Source of the DNA: Monosporascus cannonballus
Lineage: Eukaryota > Ascomycota > Sordariomycetes > Xylariales
Direction of reading: 5' to 3'
Assembly (NCBI GenBank): GCA_004154925.1
Contig: QJNS01000036.1
Location: 344,286 to 408,285, forward strand
DNA: 64,000 nucleotides
Shown here: positions 36,596-51,268 of the stretch, one piece after another
Position numbering within the stretch: position 1 is the first letter of the stretch
Layout: each line of letters opens with the position of its first letter
Program-made: the position numbers and the translations under genes
The notes under the pieces: generated by a model
The model's database searches: none
Seen by the model: the letters and a program-made list of their open reading frames with translations, nothing else
What the model was told of the DNA's origin: nothing

Positions 36596-39500
36596 TAATT
36601 TCGATATATTTTACAAAACTTAAATTTATATATATAATAATTTAAAATAATTCGATAATTCTTTTCGCATTAATGTATTTACTATTACTTTTATACTGTG
36701 AAGAAAAATTTCATATATTAATTAAATAATATAATAAAATATATTATATAGCTTTTTAAATACAAATTTATAACCACAATTTCTTTAAATAATTTAAAAT
36801 TATAAATACTTAATTATGAATAAATTACATGCTTTATATTTTAAAACATATTTCATAAATGTAGAATTAAGTTATTTAATATAAAACAAGTCCAAATAAA
36901 AATTTAATTCGAATTCGATAAATAAAAACACGTATTATTTATAAAAATATAACAATAATACTAAAAAGCAATATAATATATTTAAACAATAAAAATAATC
37001 TATAATTTATAACGATTACGTTTACTTAAAGTAAAATAATTATCGAATTATAATTTTAATTTTCAGTTAATTAAGATAATAATTGTAAATTTTCAAAAGC
37101 AAAGGATTTTAATTTATAAGATTAGTAAAAAAATATAGCTTTAATAATTCGTATTATTTAACGACAAATATATACGTATAATAATTTTATTATATTTATA
37201 AAATACGAAATTATTATATTATAAAAGCTGTAAATATTTATATAAAAATAATTAAAAGGCGGTTTAATAAAAACGGCTATTTAAGAAATACTGAAGTTTC
37301 TATATTAATAATAAATAAATAAATAAATAAATTTTTACGTTATTATTTTGCATCAATTATAAAAAAATAAAATAAATATTTATTTTTCTTAAATTTCGAT
37401 ATTTTTATTTAAACAGCTTTCCAAAATATTAAACGGAATTAACAGTGTATATTTAATTTAAAATGTAAGCATATTAATTAAATTGTTGTCGGATTTAATA
37501 AATAATATTATTCAAATATTTTAAAACATATTTGTTATTATATTATATAAAAATGCGGAAAAATATATTTTCAATTTTATGAAATATATAAATAATATTT
37601 TTATACATAACGAATTTCGTTAAATTGGAAATAACGATAACATATTTTTATATTATAAATCAATTTATATAAATTAAAAACTTATTATATTATAAATATC
37701 ATAAATTGCCAAACATATTTTATTTATATTTTAAAATATATTTGATTTTAATTAATATATATTATATATAACCGTTTAATTTAAATTAATATTTAATAAT
37801 TTAATCATGATTGTAATATTTGAAATATTAAATTAGCATATAATTTATGCATTATTATAAAAGTTAATTATAATTTTGATTATAATAATATTTTTATTTT
37901 TATATATAATTTATATTCTATTACGAATTTTTAATGTAAATCTTATTTTATTTATTTTACATTAACGTTAATATAAAATATAATAGTATTTAAACTTTTA
38001 TTTTGTAAGCTTCATTTTGTTATAATATTTATATTTATGTAGTTTCTTCATTTTTACATAATTATTAAAATTATTAATATTATTAAAATGTAATAATTTA
38101 TAACTTATTATTATAAATAATATATTGAAGAAATATCCAGATTTTAATCGATATCGTAATTAAAACATTAAACGTTAAAAATATAAGATATTTATTAAAT
38201 AAGAATATTAATAATAAATTTAAAAATACAAAACGAAATTTATAAGTTTTAATTAAAATTAATAATAAAATAATATTTAATTTTAATACGATATTATAAT
38301 TATAAAATATTATAAATATACATATTTATAAAATATTATTTAAAATCATTAATATATTATTTTATTTAATTTTTAATTTATTTTTTATCGTTAAGATTTA
38401 TTTATTATAATTCGAAAGAATTATGTATTATAATAATAATATAATAAACGTTTTAAATTAAGGATTTAACTAAAATTAATATAATATAATTTAAAATATA
38501 ATTCATTATTATATTTATATTTTATTTGTTATACAATATAACTTTTAATGTATAATATAAAATTGAAGCCTTTAAATTTTATTTTTTCGTTTTTTATTCG
38601 AAGTTTTAATTCTTAAAATATTTTTATTTTTTAAAATTTGGAATAGCTTAATTTAAATTAAATAATTAAAAGATAAATTCGATTAAATCATTACATAAAT
38701 AATAAAAATAATATTTTGCCAGTATTAAAAACCTTTATTATAAATATAATGATTTTAATATTTATTTTTTAAAATATTAATTTAAAATAATTAAAATTTT
38801 TAACTTTTAAATATATTTTATTAATTATATTTTATGATTTTATTTATTATAATTAAAATAAACATTAATAAGATACGGATTTAATTAATATTTTATTAAA
38901 AATTTTAATAACTATTTTTTTCGAATTAATATTTTGATGTTTTTTTAATAAATATTTATAATTCAATTTAATTTATTTTTATTATGTTTTTATTAATATA
39001 ATTAAATTTCTAATGAATTTTAATTTTTTATATTTTAAAACTTAATATAAATATAAATATTTATACGATATTTCGAATTATTATTAAAATTTTAAATAAT
39101 AAAATTAAATATATTAAAATATTCATAATATTTATTTTTAATTTAAAATCATTAAAAATAATAATTAATTTTATATAATTATAAATTTTTTATTTTAAAA
39201 TATAAAATTAATATTTATATTATATATATTTAAATTTTTAATATTATTAATATTATATAAATTATGATTAATTATAAATTATAAAATATAAATATAATTA
39301 TAAATTATATATATTTTTAAAATAATTCATATTTATTAAATTTATAATATAAAAACAATTTTTTAAAATTTTATATTTTTTATATTAATATTATTATTAA
39401 AATATTTTATTATAATTCAAAATAAATAATAAAATTAAATTATATAAATATATAATTAAAGTTTTAAAAAATTATTTAATTATTATTTTAATATATATAT

Positions 39501-42500
39501 AATAATATTTAAATATTTTTAAATATATTTATTTTATAAATTTAAATAAGATTTTAAATTATAATATATATAATAAAATATAATATTTAAAAGAAATTAA
39601 TGTATTTTTATTATAATTTTATATATATATTATAATTTTTTAATATTATTATATTTTATTTTATTAGGAATTTATAATTATATTAATATTTTTATTATTA
39701 ATATTATATTATAATTTTATTTGTATAATTTTTATATATATAAAAATTAAATATAATTATTAAATAATAAAAATATTTTAAAATAATATATATATATATT
39801 ATTAAATTTTAATTATAAATTTATATATATAATATTTATTATATTATTTATAAAATATTTTATATAAAATTCAAAATTTTTATACATTTAATTATAAGAT
39901 TTAAATTTATTAATAATACTTTTGATTTTTTTTTAAAAAAATAATATTAAATATTATTAATAATATATTTTTAATTAAAGGTTTTTTGTATTAATTTAAT
40001 AAAATAATATTCATATAAATATATATTATATAAAAATATTATATATTTTAAAATATTATATTTTATAATATTTTATAAAATAAAATTTATTTTAAAATAA
40101 AATATATATTACAAAAATTATAAAATTATAAAATAAATTAAATAAAATATAATAATAAATTTATAAATTTATATATATAATAAATATATAAAATATATAT
40201 AAAAAATAAATAAAAATAATTTGTATTTAAATTGTAAATATTAAATATTATGATATAATTTTAATAAAAATTTAAATTTAAATATTTTTTAAAAATTAAT
40301 AAAGTTTTAAAATTTGAAAAATTTTAAAAAATTAATATAAATTATAATAATATAAAAAATAAATTTAAAATCTTTTATGAAATTTTAATATATTAATTAA
40401 TAAATTAATTTTAAAAAATATATATATTGATTAAATATTATGTATTATATTAACTTTTTAATAAATAATAATATTTAATATAATATAATATATTAAATAT
40501 ATATATATTTTATATTTAATTATTTATATTAATTATATTTAATATTGAATTTTATATAATATTATACAATATTCATATTTTTATTTCTATTTTTAATAAA
40601 AATAAATAAATTATATTAATAAAATATTTAAATTATTTAAATAAAATAAAAAATAATTTCGAAATTTATTAATTATATTTTTATAATTAATAAAATAATA
40701 TTTATAATATTATAAAAAAATAAATATTATAATATTATATTTTTTAATAATATATAATAATATAAATATTACATAATAATAATAAATTATTTTAATTAAA
40801 ATTATATTATTTTTTATATATAAAATATTATAATTATTTGAAAACAAAATATTGTAATAAATTTAAAATTAAAAGTTTTTCAAAAAATTACATAGAAATA
40901 ATTAATAAATTAATTTTCGTTTTTTATTTTACCCAATTAATTAAATTTATTTTTATTATTTTATAAATTATATTTACAATTTTTTTTAATTTTTAATTAA
41001 TATTTAAATTCAAAATATACTTTTTTAAAAAATCGATATTTACGAAATAAAATATAAATACGTTCGAAAACCTTATTATAAAACTTTTAAATAATATAAT
41101 ATTTATTTTATGAATAAATATAACAAATATTAAAATTATTTTTAAAAATATATAATATTTAATTAAACCCGAATTTTTAATAAAAATAATACTAATATTT
41201 TATATATATATATTATATTATTCGAATTTATTAATAGATTATAAATTATAATGTTAACTTTTTTAATTTATTATTTTTAATATTTTTTAAATACTTTATT
41301 TCGTGTAATGTAATATAAAAATCCAATAAATGAATATTTTATTTAATAATAAAGAAATTAATTTAAAGAATACAATATTTTAATAAATATTAAAATTATT
41401 AAATTCCTTTTAAGAAAAATAATAATATTACATATTTATTATAATTTGTAATATTATATTATATAATTTATTAAAATATATAAATAAATTTGAATAATCT
41501 AAAAACAACATATATAAATTTTAATCGATAAAAACGGTATTAATTCATAATTACATATTATAATTCATAAATTTAAAAAATTATTATTTTATAAAATCCT
41601 TATTATATGAAAACAAATTTTCATTTTAAAATTATATAATAAAAAGAATGTATTTAGAAAATTATAATTAAATTTATATTATTTAAAAATTAATATAAAT
41701 AAATTATATTTCGATTTATAAAAATATAGTATTTATAAATTAGTTCTTATATTATTTTTATTATCAAATAATATATTATTAATAAATAATATTAAAAAAG
41801 TAATAAATTATTTTTTATTTCTTAATTTAAATTAATTAAAATTTCGTAAGAATTTTTAATTATATATATAATAAATTTAAATTTTATTATAATGTATTAA
41901 GAATTAATATTTCTTCTATATTGAATAATTTTGGTTTTTGTAAAAATGTTTTAATTAAAATATTTTAAGAAATTTAATATAATGTAAATATTGTTGTTAT
42001 AAATTATTTACATTAAACGTATAATTTACATAAAATAATATAATTATATAATTATTATACACATAAAAAACTAAAGATTTTAAAGAAATATAATTTTAAT
42101 AATTATTAGTAAAATTATATTATAATATTTTAAAACAATTGATATTTTATAGATTTCGATTATATTATTTAATTAATAAATATATATACATATAAATAAA
42201 AGTTTTATTTATATCCAGAATAATATAAGTTTAATAGAAATTCGGTTATTAATTAAGTAAAATAAGTATTTCGAGTTAATTATTATATATCTTATAAATA
42301 TTATTAAGTTTTTTTAATCTTTATAAATAAAATAAAAATATTTTACAAACCGAAAAAGAACTTTAAAATTTATATATTTTTAAAACAACCTTATAATAAA
42401 CTTTATAAATATTATTATTAATACGTTTAATTTTATTATTTACATTTAATAAAAATATATGACATTTAATATATAATATATATGTTAATTTGAATAAACC

Positions 42501-43672
42501 GGATAATTTCTATTTATTATATTTATAAAACATATTTATAAAAATAAACAAATAAATAATAATTGTAAATATTATATAATATTATATAATCTTATGTTTA
42601 TGTTATAAATTACGCCGAAATATATATTATTTTAATATTTTTAAAAAAAAGAGATTATTGTCGTAACGAATAAAAATAGTAATAATACTTAGTATAAAGA
42701 TATTATATTTAAATAATATATTGTTAATATAACTATAAATATTATAATTATCGTTTGAAAATATATTATGATTTAATCTTTTTAATATATTATTATAATT
42801 ATAAGATATATTTAAAAATCATAAAACCTTTACTTAATAAATAAAGTAAATAATTATTACGAATTTAAGACTTATTTTAATAATAATAATTTAAATCATA
42901 AGATATATATATCCGGATTATTATTATTACGAAATAAGTTTATTTTTATTGTATATTTTACTGTTATTATTCTTTTTTAAACATATAATTATATATTTTA
43001 AAATCTTAAATTAATTCAAAATAAATATTTTTATAAAATACTAATTTTGCTTTAAAATAATATTGATTGTGTTAATTTCGAATAATAATATTTTCAATAA
43101 ATAACGATATTTAAATTTCTTTTCGAAAATTATAAATCTTTTATATAATATACTATAATATTTATATATTGTAAAATCTTAATTAATCGACATTAAATAT
43201 CTTTATTAAATATTTATATATTAGTAATCTTTTATTTATTTATTTTTTTAAACATTAATTAATGGATTAATTTCAAAAATCGAACAATATAATCGATTAT
43301 TATTTTTATAAAAAGATTAATTAAGAATCAAGGTTTTTAACTGTTATATTGCATTTTATATATTAAGATCAAAAGTTTAATATATACGTTCGTACATTTT
43401 ATTGTATAAACGTAAGATAATAAAATTAAACAAATTCGAATTCATTATATTTTTTAAAAAACTAATATAACGAATTTAAATTATAATAAATAAATACGTT
43501 AAAATTTAATAATACTAAACAGATTTTAATTAAAATTAAAATAAAATTTATAATAAGTTATAATCGAAATAACAGTATTAATATATATATATATATATAT
43601 ATAATTATAAAACCTTTTACAAAAAGAAATAAAAATATTGATCGTAAACGTCTTTATATAATATAACTTAGG
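36596..43672. other. 7-kb extremely AT-rich block without recognisable genes
   Basis: Composition is far more extreme than in the neighbouring RIP-damaged transposons, especially 38.7-41.0 kb, which is almost only A and T, with runs of tens of bases lacking C or G. No ORF, no pol or transposase motif and no tandem repeat larger than simple A/T patterns; an (AT)n run lies at about 43,580-43,603. It may be very old RIP-saturated repeat DNA or a centromere-like core. Confidence 0.6.
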
Positions 43673-43800
43673 CCTTATTAATTCGTTACGAGGATTTGGG
43701 ATTTGATTGGTTAATATTTAGCGTTATAAAGCGATATATAAGTGACTTTGAAGAAATTGAATAAACGAGTCAAAGAGGCCTGAGCTAGCTAATGTAAAAA
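43673..43800 (+). repeat. Short interspersed repeat family S, copy 2
   Basis: AACTTAGGCCTTATTAATTC, GTTACGAGGAT, TTTGATTGGTTAATATTTAG and GAGCTAGCTAATGTAA parallel the copy at 54,130-54,264. Confidence 0.65.
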
Positions 43801-43858
43801 ACGTACGCAATTAGCTGAATACAATAACGTAATTAATGTCTTTTATATTTGATAAGAT
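43785..43858 (+). repeat. Copia C LTR fragment (3' part)
   Basis: AAAAACGTACGCAATTAGCT GAATACAATAACGTAATTAA matches 28,998-29,040 (AAAAACGTACGTAATTAGCT AAATATAATAATGTAATTAA). It continues to TTATATTTGATAAG, the LTR end region. The copy here is less mutated than the one in Copia C. It runs directly on from repeat S. Confidence 0.6.
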
Positions 43859-45944
43859 TATAAGATTCTTGCCGTAATAAGTAAATATATTTTCTAAAAT
43901 ATTTTAATAATTTCTTTTAGTTTTAATAAGATTTTTATATTACGATTAAGTATTTTTAATTTATTATTAAATTTTATATTTTTAAAAGTTAGTTTCGAAA
44001 TTACAAATAGTTTTAATAAGTAAAGACTTTTGCTTAATTTTAAATGTCTTTATAATTTTCTTAAAAATACATTTAATCTTTTAATAAATTATTTGTTACA
44101 TCGTTTTATTTTTAAACAAATATTGTTATAATTTTTAAATAATATAATCGTAATATATTATATTTTAAAAGTTACATGTTTTAGAAATTAAAATTGTAAG
44201 GTTCTTTTAAATTATATAATTTAAAAAATATAATATGTAAAGAAATATTTTGTTAATAATTACATAAAGTATTTATTCTTTCTTTTCAATTTATAAAAGG
44301 TTTTATTAAATATATTATTATACGTAATAATTATTATATTAAATACGCACTATAAAATATTACGTTTATATTAAATATTTATTTATATTTTCATATTATC
44401 CATTTATTACTAATAAAAATATTTCTTTGTTATACATATAAATATCAACTTAATTTATTCTTATAGTTATTGGAATTACATTTGCGATAATAAGATGATA
44501 TTAAGGAGAATCATATTTAAATTAATAAATCAATATTTTGTAAAGGAAAAACAAATCGTATATATATTTCGGATTTATATTATAAAGTTACGTGATTAAT
44601 TTTGTCCCTTTAAGTTCAAGACTTTAAAAGAAGTGTTTCGAATTTTATTTTAAAAACTTGAGTACTTGTTTTTACTCTATGTATTTGTTTTTACCAGGTT
44701 TTTTAATATATAAAGAAATATTTTTAAATTAATATTTTTTCGACATATTATATTGAAAAGTTCGTTAATTCGTTTATTATAATCGGTTTAATAATATTGT
44801 TTTACTTCATTTAATAAATCGGAATTTATATTACTTATAACAGATTTGGATTTTTTAAATATATAAAACGTTATTTTATCAAAATGTAAAACGCTAAAAT
44901 AAACGCAAATGTTTTTATTGTATTCGTTTATAATTACTAAAACGTTTTTGATTTTATTTAATACTTTAAAAGATTTAAAAATTAGATTTTTAACGTACGT
45001 TTTAATATTATTTTAAAAACGTACGTGCGCATATAATATTTCTATTTTTGATATATTGTATTATTTATAATAATAGTTTTACCGTTTTAAAAACGTTGGT
45101 TTATAATATCAGAAATCATTTATCATTATTCGAAACGGTAAATTCCTTTTATAATGATTTTTACATTTTTGTTTTTCTATTAATAAATAATAATATTATA
45201 ATATTCTTGAAATTTCCAAAAGTTAAAAATTAAATCCAATTAAAAATTAACAGTTTAAACTTTTAAAAAAACATTATAAGCGTAAGTAAAATTTAATAAA
45301 ATAATATATTTATCAATTTGTTAATGTTTTGAAAAGATATTTTGTATTATAATGTTAAATGCTACTTTTAAACAATAAAGATTTCGAAATTTTATTAGTA
45401 TAAAATTCTTTTTTATTTTTTATTTAATTCTGAATAACAATTATCTTATTACTTAATAATTAATAATATAAATCGATTACAAAACTATTTTTATATTTAT
45501 TATTAATTTCGTAATATCTAATATAAAAATATTAAAAATAAATACATTTGGATTAATTATTAACTATTATAATTAATAATTATAAATTAACATAGAGTAT
45601 ATAAGAAAGTTCATATTAAAATATATAATAATCTAAATTTCTAAAAGTATACTAATAAATTTATATTAATATTATTAAACAGAACGTTATCAATAATTAT
45701 AATCTTTTTTGTTTATGTTTGATCATGGTTTTATTTAAAAAAAATCATTAATAATTTACAATAGAATTATTTTTATTATAGTTCAAGCGTTTTTAATATT
45801 TTTAATTTTGTTAAATTAAAATATTATATATAATTGAATTTATAATCGTTAAGGATAATTTAACGCATTTTATAATTTTTATATAAAAGTTCTTTTTAAT
45901 TTTTAACGTATTAAATATTAAAATAGAATTTAATAATAATATTA
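43859..45944. other. AT-rich filler, no gene seen
   Basis: No motif could be read. The 61-codon ORF at 45,048 is a low-complexity chance ORF. Confidence 0.6.
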
Positions 45945-48900
45945 CAGCCGTAGTGTTTTGGTGTTTTACTAGGATATGCACCAATCGGATATCTGAGATT
46001 TCGTTTTTCTTTTGGTGTCCTACTAATAAAAAATGTAGGACTTTTGAATGCTAGTATCCGTACATCGGATACCCCTCCTTCCAGTACTAGTTCCTACATT
46101 ATTTAATACGTCAAAGTTCGTATTCGAATTTAGCTTGCTTTTTCGAATCTTATTTATATTAGTCTTTTTTTAGCGTATGTGTAAAATTTCGTATTCTAAC
46201 GTATTAGTACTACTTATTTCATTTACATTTTTTCTCTTTTTTTCTTTAACCTTTTTTTTACTTATTTAGCCTTTTTTTAAACTTTTTTTAATATTATATT
46301 CCGTTATCGTCGTCTTTATTATCCTTATCGCCGCTATCGCCGTTATCGTCTTAAGTTTTATCCTAATTGTCGATACGGTATTATTTGTTATTTTAGTTAT
46401 GCGCGTTAATATTAACGTATCTTAATTATTTTTTTTCGTAGCGTTAATATATTGCTAATTATAAAGTTTTCGGTCCTAACTATATTGAAAAACCGTTATT
46501 TTGTTATTTTCGTTTTTTCGATTTTCGTTATCCGTTTTTTTTCGTTAAAAATTCTTTTCCTTATCCTTCGTTTTGTTTACGTAATTTAACTAAAGAATAA
46601 CGTAAGCATTTTATTTTTTCGTATTCGTTCTTTAACTAGTTTTACGACGATTACGATTAGTAATTTAATTATTATTCATTTTGTTATTATGTCTAAAAAG
46701 TGATTTAGGGGTTACCGTTATTATTTTAAATATCCGGCCGGATTTTATCGGTTTATACGAGTTGTATGAAAAATTACGTTTATTAATTATTATATCGAAA
46801 AGTTTATCGGACAACGTACTAAAACTCGGTATACGCCTATTATTTACGTTAGTAATTTAGATTTTGTTTTTTAATTCTTAATAATAAAACTTATTAGTTT
46901 AAGGATTAAATTATGCGGATTATTTTTATTAACAGCGTTCGGTTAGATTTTGATATTATTATATCGCGTAATTATATTATACGTATTTTAATTATACGGG
47001 CTCATAATAGGCCTAAGGATAATATTTTTGATCTCGGTTTTTCGAAGTATTTATAATTACCTTAATTTATTAAGCGTTTTTTTAGTCCTATAAGACCTAC
47101 AGATATTTACACGTTTAATTTCTTACTTAGCGATAATGTTATTTTAAAACTTATTAAACTTAAAGCTCTTATTTATTAATTTATTCGGTGTAAGGTTAAA
47201 AATACGTTTTTATCGATAAGATATATAATACGCGTTTTATTTATAATATTAATAATTTGGAAAACTAACGTTTTAATATTTATATTCGGACATTACGGAA
47301 ATTAAAAGCAAAAAATAATGTTAATGGTTTTTTACGCATTACGGGCGATATTTGGCTTAATTGTAATATTTATTTCCTTATTATAATTTATGTTCCGGCT
47401 TTTTTCATGAAAAATATCTTTCGGTTATTTAATTTGTTTATAATGGAAATTAATTCCGAAAATAAAGGTAAGTTATTAACGTATAAATATTTGAGTTTCT
47501 AATATCGAGTTTTCTTTCGACCTAATACTTTATTTAGCTAATAATTTAATTAATCGGAAGTTTTCATTATTATTTTGGATCGGGTTATTAAATATGCTTA
47601 ATCTACAATAAATTTTAGGATTATTCGGGCCATATTGTATTAAAGAAATTAAATATTTAATAATAATAATTATTGTCGTTTTTTATATTTTTTAAAAATA
47701 AATTTAATGCTTCCGTCCTATTATCTGATATTCTTATCCTTTTTATTTCTATTAATGAAAGTTTTTTTACTTTTACAAAAACGCAATTTTTCTTCATTTA
47801 TCTTTCGTTTACCTCTGTATATAAATGTAAGTTTTCGTTAGCTAAATATATATACAATAATTCCTAATTAGAAAAATATATTTTCCGTATATATTTATTC
47901 GTAGTGGAAAAGGTTTTTAATAATTAAATATTTATTTATAATATTTTAATGTTTGCTTATTATTTAAAAATATATCGTTTATTAATATATATTAATTATA
48001 TGAGAATAATATAAAAATAATATTTTATTTTCCTGCTATATATATATGTGGTCCTAAAAAACCTACTTATATTATTTTATACATACGGATATTTCCCTAT
48101 ATATGAAAGGATTTTAGTCGAGTTTTATTAATTTAATTAATTTGCTTATTATAAAATTACAGATAAGTTATCGTAACTTTATGTATTTATATAAATTACA
48201 GTTAATATATAAAACCTTTTTCGAAAAAAAGGTTTTTCTCGAATAACGAAAGAAAAAAAGGTTTCGGAATAAAAGGGTTATATTATTTAAAATATATTTA
48301 TATAATCGGAAAATAAGGAGGCCCTTAATCGAACATTTATTATACAAAAAGATGTATCTTTATGGATTAACGCCTTCGAGCTGCCGGGTTCGAAAAGAGG
48401 GGAGTAAAGGGAGTATTCCCTCCGTAAAGCCGCAGCAGTGACGGGCAAAATACTTACTTGGTAGATTTTTTAGGTTTTTTTCAACCTAATCGGAGGTCTT
48501 CTTTGACAGGTCCTATATTCTATCAAATTTCGATAAGGTATATATAGGTATCGGAGGTTTAAAGTAATCGTTCATATAAAAACGTATATTGCCGTAATTA
48601 AGTATTAACTTCTTAAGTGCGTCCGATTTAAAGTGGGATACGAATTCGTCCTTATTGGTAATTATTGTTATTATTAACCAGAAAAACTTTTTAAACTTTT
48701 TTTAAATAACTTTGATTTTGTTATGTCGTCGCCGATATAGGTTAAATATTTTTTTGGTTTTTGTGGAAATAACGCCAAGCCGTTGATCTGTTGCATATCC
48801 TGGCAATATTTAGGTGGAATTTCTTAATGTTAAAATGGCTTAAATTTTTTATTTTTTTGTACTTATTTTCCAGTTATATAGAAATAAGGAATGCCGTCTT

Positions 48901-49471
48901 TGTATTTCTCGCGGATAACGTAATATTATTGGAAATTAAATTTGTTAATTTCTGCAATAAGTTTTTATGGGTCTAGGTAGTACTTCGGATATGTTAGAAA
49001 AATAAATTTGGCCGCTAATTTAAATCGGCCTGTATTATCGGCAAATAAGTTTTTTAAAACTAGTTTTGGAAAGTTTTTTTGTATATTTCGTATGATTTAT
49101 ACGATATTAACAATTTTTGCTTCGAAATCGCAAAAGTTATTTAGTTATTTGTTTAAAAGCCAATTACTTATCGCTATTCTGGGTATGTCTGGAATAATAA
49201 AATCAAAAAAGTGATTTTGAGTTATCGGGCATTAATATTTAAATCGGTATTGCTGCCTGGAATAGCTGACTTAAGGATATAATTTATAATGCTATTTTGT
49301 AAATATGGAATTAATATCTGGGTTTATCTTATTGCGCATTATGGGATATTAGGTTTTTTGGTATCCTTATATACTTAGTTTGTATTTGTTATTTGTTGGT
49401 TCGTTTTTTTATGTTAGTTTCTTATTATACATGTTGGTTTGCGTAATTTGGAGTAAGGGACACCACGGCTG
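45945..49471 (+). mobile_element. 3.5-kb DNA transposon with CAGCCGTGGTG terminal inverted repeats, hAT-like
   Basis: The left end is CAGCCGTAGTGTTTTGGTG and the right end, in reverse complement, CAGCCGTGGTGTCCCTTACT. The first 14-15 bp match allowing RIP changes, and a weaker TTACT block follows in both. The interior is a RIP-damaged coding region, probably plus strand. One stretch near 47,315-47,395 reads NGFLRITGDIWLNCNIYF, reminiscent of the xxFLxITxHWIDxxWxL block of fungal hAT transposases; elsewhere nothing is firm. TAATATTA lies directly before the left end and recurs 8 bp after the right end, a possible 8-bp target site. The segment 48,365-48,520 is much less mutated than the rest. 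hAT membership is tentative; Mutator-like is the alternative. Confidence 0.5.
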
Positions 49472-49787
49472 AAAACATTTAATATTACATTTTATTTAAA
49501 AAATCTTTTTTAAAGTTGTAAAACTTTTAAAAATGTTTATTTCTGCTAGCAAAATATTCCTATAATATAAAGTCGAAAATCAAGTTTTATATTTTTAAAA
49601 AAAAAATTTTTTACCGAAAAAATTATTACTTATAAAGACTTTTTAAAAAAATAATTTAGTAAATTAAAATAAAACATTTTTTATAATATTTTAAAAAAAG
49701 GCTTTAGCGGTTTTTATATTTTTTATACTTTTAATATTACAGGTGTTTATAAAATATAAATAATAAATTCTATTATATTATTAATAC
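49472..49787. other. AT-rich filler, no gene seen
   Basis: Short AT-rich stretch between the TIR element and the next repeats; nothing recognised. Confidence 0.6.
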
Positions 49788-49895
49788 TACGGCGCAGAAA
49801 ACAAGAGTCTAGCTGTTATACTACTAAAAGTGGAACGTTGTTAGATCGAGCACTGACCGCCTTGTTTTGCTCTATATACCTACTAGATACTTATT
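49788..49895 (-). repeat. Third copy of the 26.7-kb repeat, reverse orientation
   Basis: In reverse complement TATATAGAGCAAAACAAGGC, AACGTTCCACTTTTAGTAGT and ATAACAGCTA match 26,690-26,760 and 27,045-27,115. This copy is the least mutated (ATCTAGTAGGTATATAGAGC). Confidence 0.65.
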
Positions 49896-49899
49896 TTAG

Positions 49900-49998
49900 A
49901 TAGTATAAACCTCTTTATCTCGTTTCGATATACTAATATACTTTTTTAACTAATTAAATGGCGTATCTCGGTAACGAGCTAGCAAGGCCTAAGTTAGA
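49900..49998 (-). repeat. Short interspersed repeat family S, diverged copy 3
   Basis: In reverse complement CTAACTTAGGCCTTGCTAGC and TCGTTACCGAGATACG align with the start of repeat S (AACTTAGGCCTCGTTAATTC, GTTACGGGGATACG). The remainder is diverged, and so is the assignment of its far end. Confidence 0.4.
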
Positions 49999-50211
49999 GT
50001 TGTACGAAAAATAGACTCTTTTTGGATATTTCTACTGAAATTATGAACTTTTTTTTAAAAAAATTAATTTAAATAAAAGTTTTTATTTATTCAAATTAAG
50101 TTTCACAAATTTGCAACTCTATATACGCATCGAATATAAGCTATTATACGTATAAAATTATTTTGATTTTTTAAAACAAAAAGTATAATTAATATAGTTA
50201 CACTAATCGGT

Positions 50212-50647
50212 CAATTGGAACCGTGCGCCCATTTATTTCTTACCAAAACATAGGCTTTTTACACCGGACATAATAATACAAATAAATTAAATAAAATTAA
50301 GCAAAAACAATAGCTTTATAGAACTTTGATTAATTTAACTATATTTTATACAATACGTTAAATATTATAATAAATGTGGAAATTATCGTTACAAAAATAT
50401 TACTTTATCTATTATTATATAGAATTTGAAATTTTTAATATGTAAAGGGTTATTACTAAGTAAATTTTTATGTTCTGTTCGTAGATAATATAATTAAAAC
50501 GATAATTAACTATAAAAACAAAACATTTATATATTAATTTATGCATCGATATTTGCCTAGTATTTTTACTGTTTTTCTGTAATTTATTATAATAAAGTGA
50601 ACATGGTGTGTTTAGGTGAGAAATCGGCCAGTGCACGGTTCCATTTG
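50212..50647. mobile_element. 436-bp MITE with CAAWTGGAACCGTGC inverted repeats (family N)
   Basis: The left end CAATTGGAACCGTGCGC and the right end, in reverse complement, CAAATGGAACCGTGCAC match in 15 of 17 bases. Weaker pairing continues for another about 20 bp (TTTCTTACC / TTTCTCACC). The interior is AT-rich and non-coding; the 73-codon minus-strand ORF inside is chance. No clear target duplication is seen. Confidence 0.55.
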
Positions 50648-51095
50648 GTCTCCAAGTGTAAATTAAAATTTAGAAAATAATAACTCTGCCGTTGTTAAAG
50701 TTTGAAAAATGGGCGATCGTAACGCCCTTAGAGTTACGACGTAATAATTATAATCCGTACGGACAAAAATACAACTAAACGAGTTTTTTCTATATTGAAT
50801 TACTTTTAAAAAAAGTTTATAGAAATATATTTCGACTAGTAATTATTGCGTTATAGCTATAAGAGCATTCCGAATAAAAGGTTTATTTAAAATAAGAAAT
50901 TTAACTTATTTTCTTCATATTTCTATTATATTAACCCGAATTAATAAGGTTAATATATAATTAAAATATCTTTTAAAAATTATATGTAATAATCTTATTT
51001 AATTTTCTTATTTATTATTGTTTTTATTTTATTTATAAATTTTTAAAAATGATTTTTGAACTTTTATATAGAATTACCCAAACCGAGGCTAAAAT
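50648..51095. other. AT-rich filler, no gene seen
   Basis: Normal-looking for about 110 bp (to about 50,760), then AT-rich; no motif. Confidence 0.5.
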
Positions 51096-51268
51096 TTACA
51101 ACTTATTATTAAGCCTTGTCTTATTAAAATCAGATCTTATTTTGGAGATTATGGTTACGCCTACAGCACAACTGTAATTAAATAACTTTTAATATTACAT
51201 TAACTTAATTTATAAAAAGTTTACAAAAATAATAAACCTTTCTAAATCAGGCCTAATAGCAAATTAAA
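51096..51268 (-). mobile_element. MITE family M, copy 3
   Basis: In reverse complement TTTGCTATTAGGCCTGATTT, TATTATTTTTGTAAAC, GTTGTGCTGTAGGCGTAACC, AATCTCCAAAATAAGATCTG and TTTTAATAAGACAAGG follow the 28.6-kb copy almost base for base. The flanking ACAACTTATTATTAAGCC gives an outer inverted repeat. Confidence 0.65.

Noticed and set aside
36596..43672. Insertion of mitochondrial DNA
   Set aside because: The AT level would fit, but no mitochondrial gene, tRNA or rRNA segment could be read on either strand.
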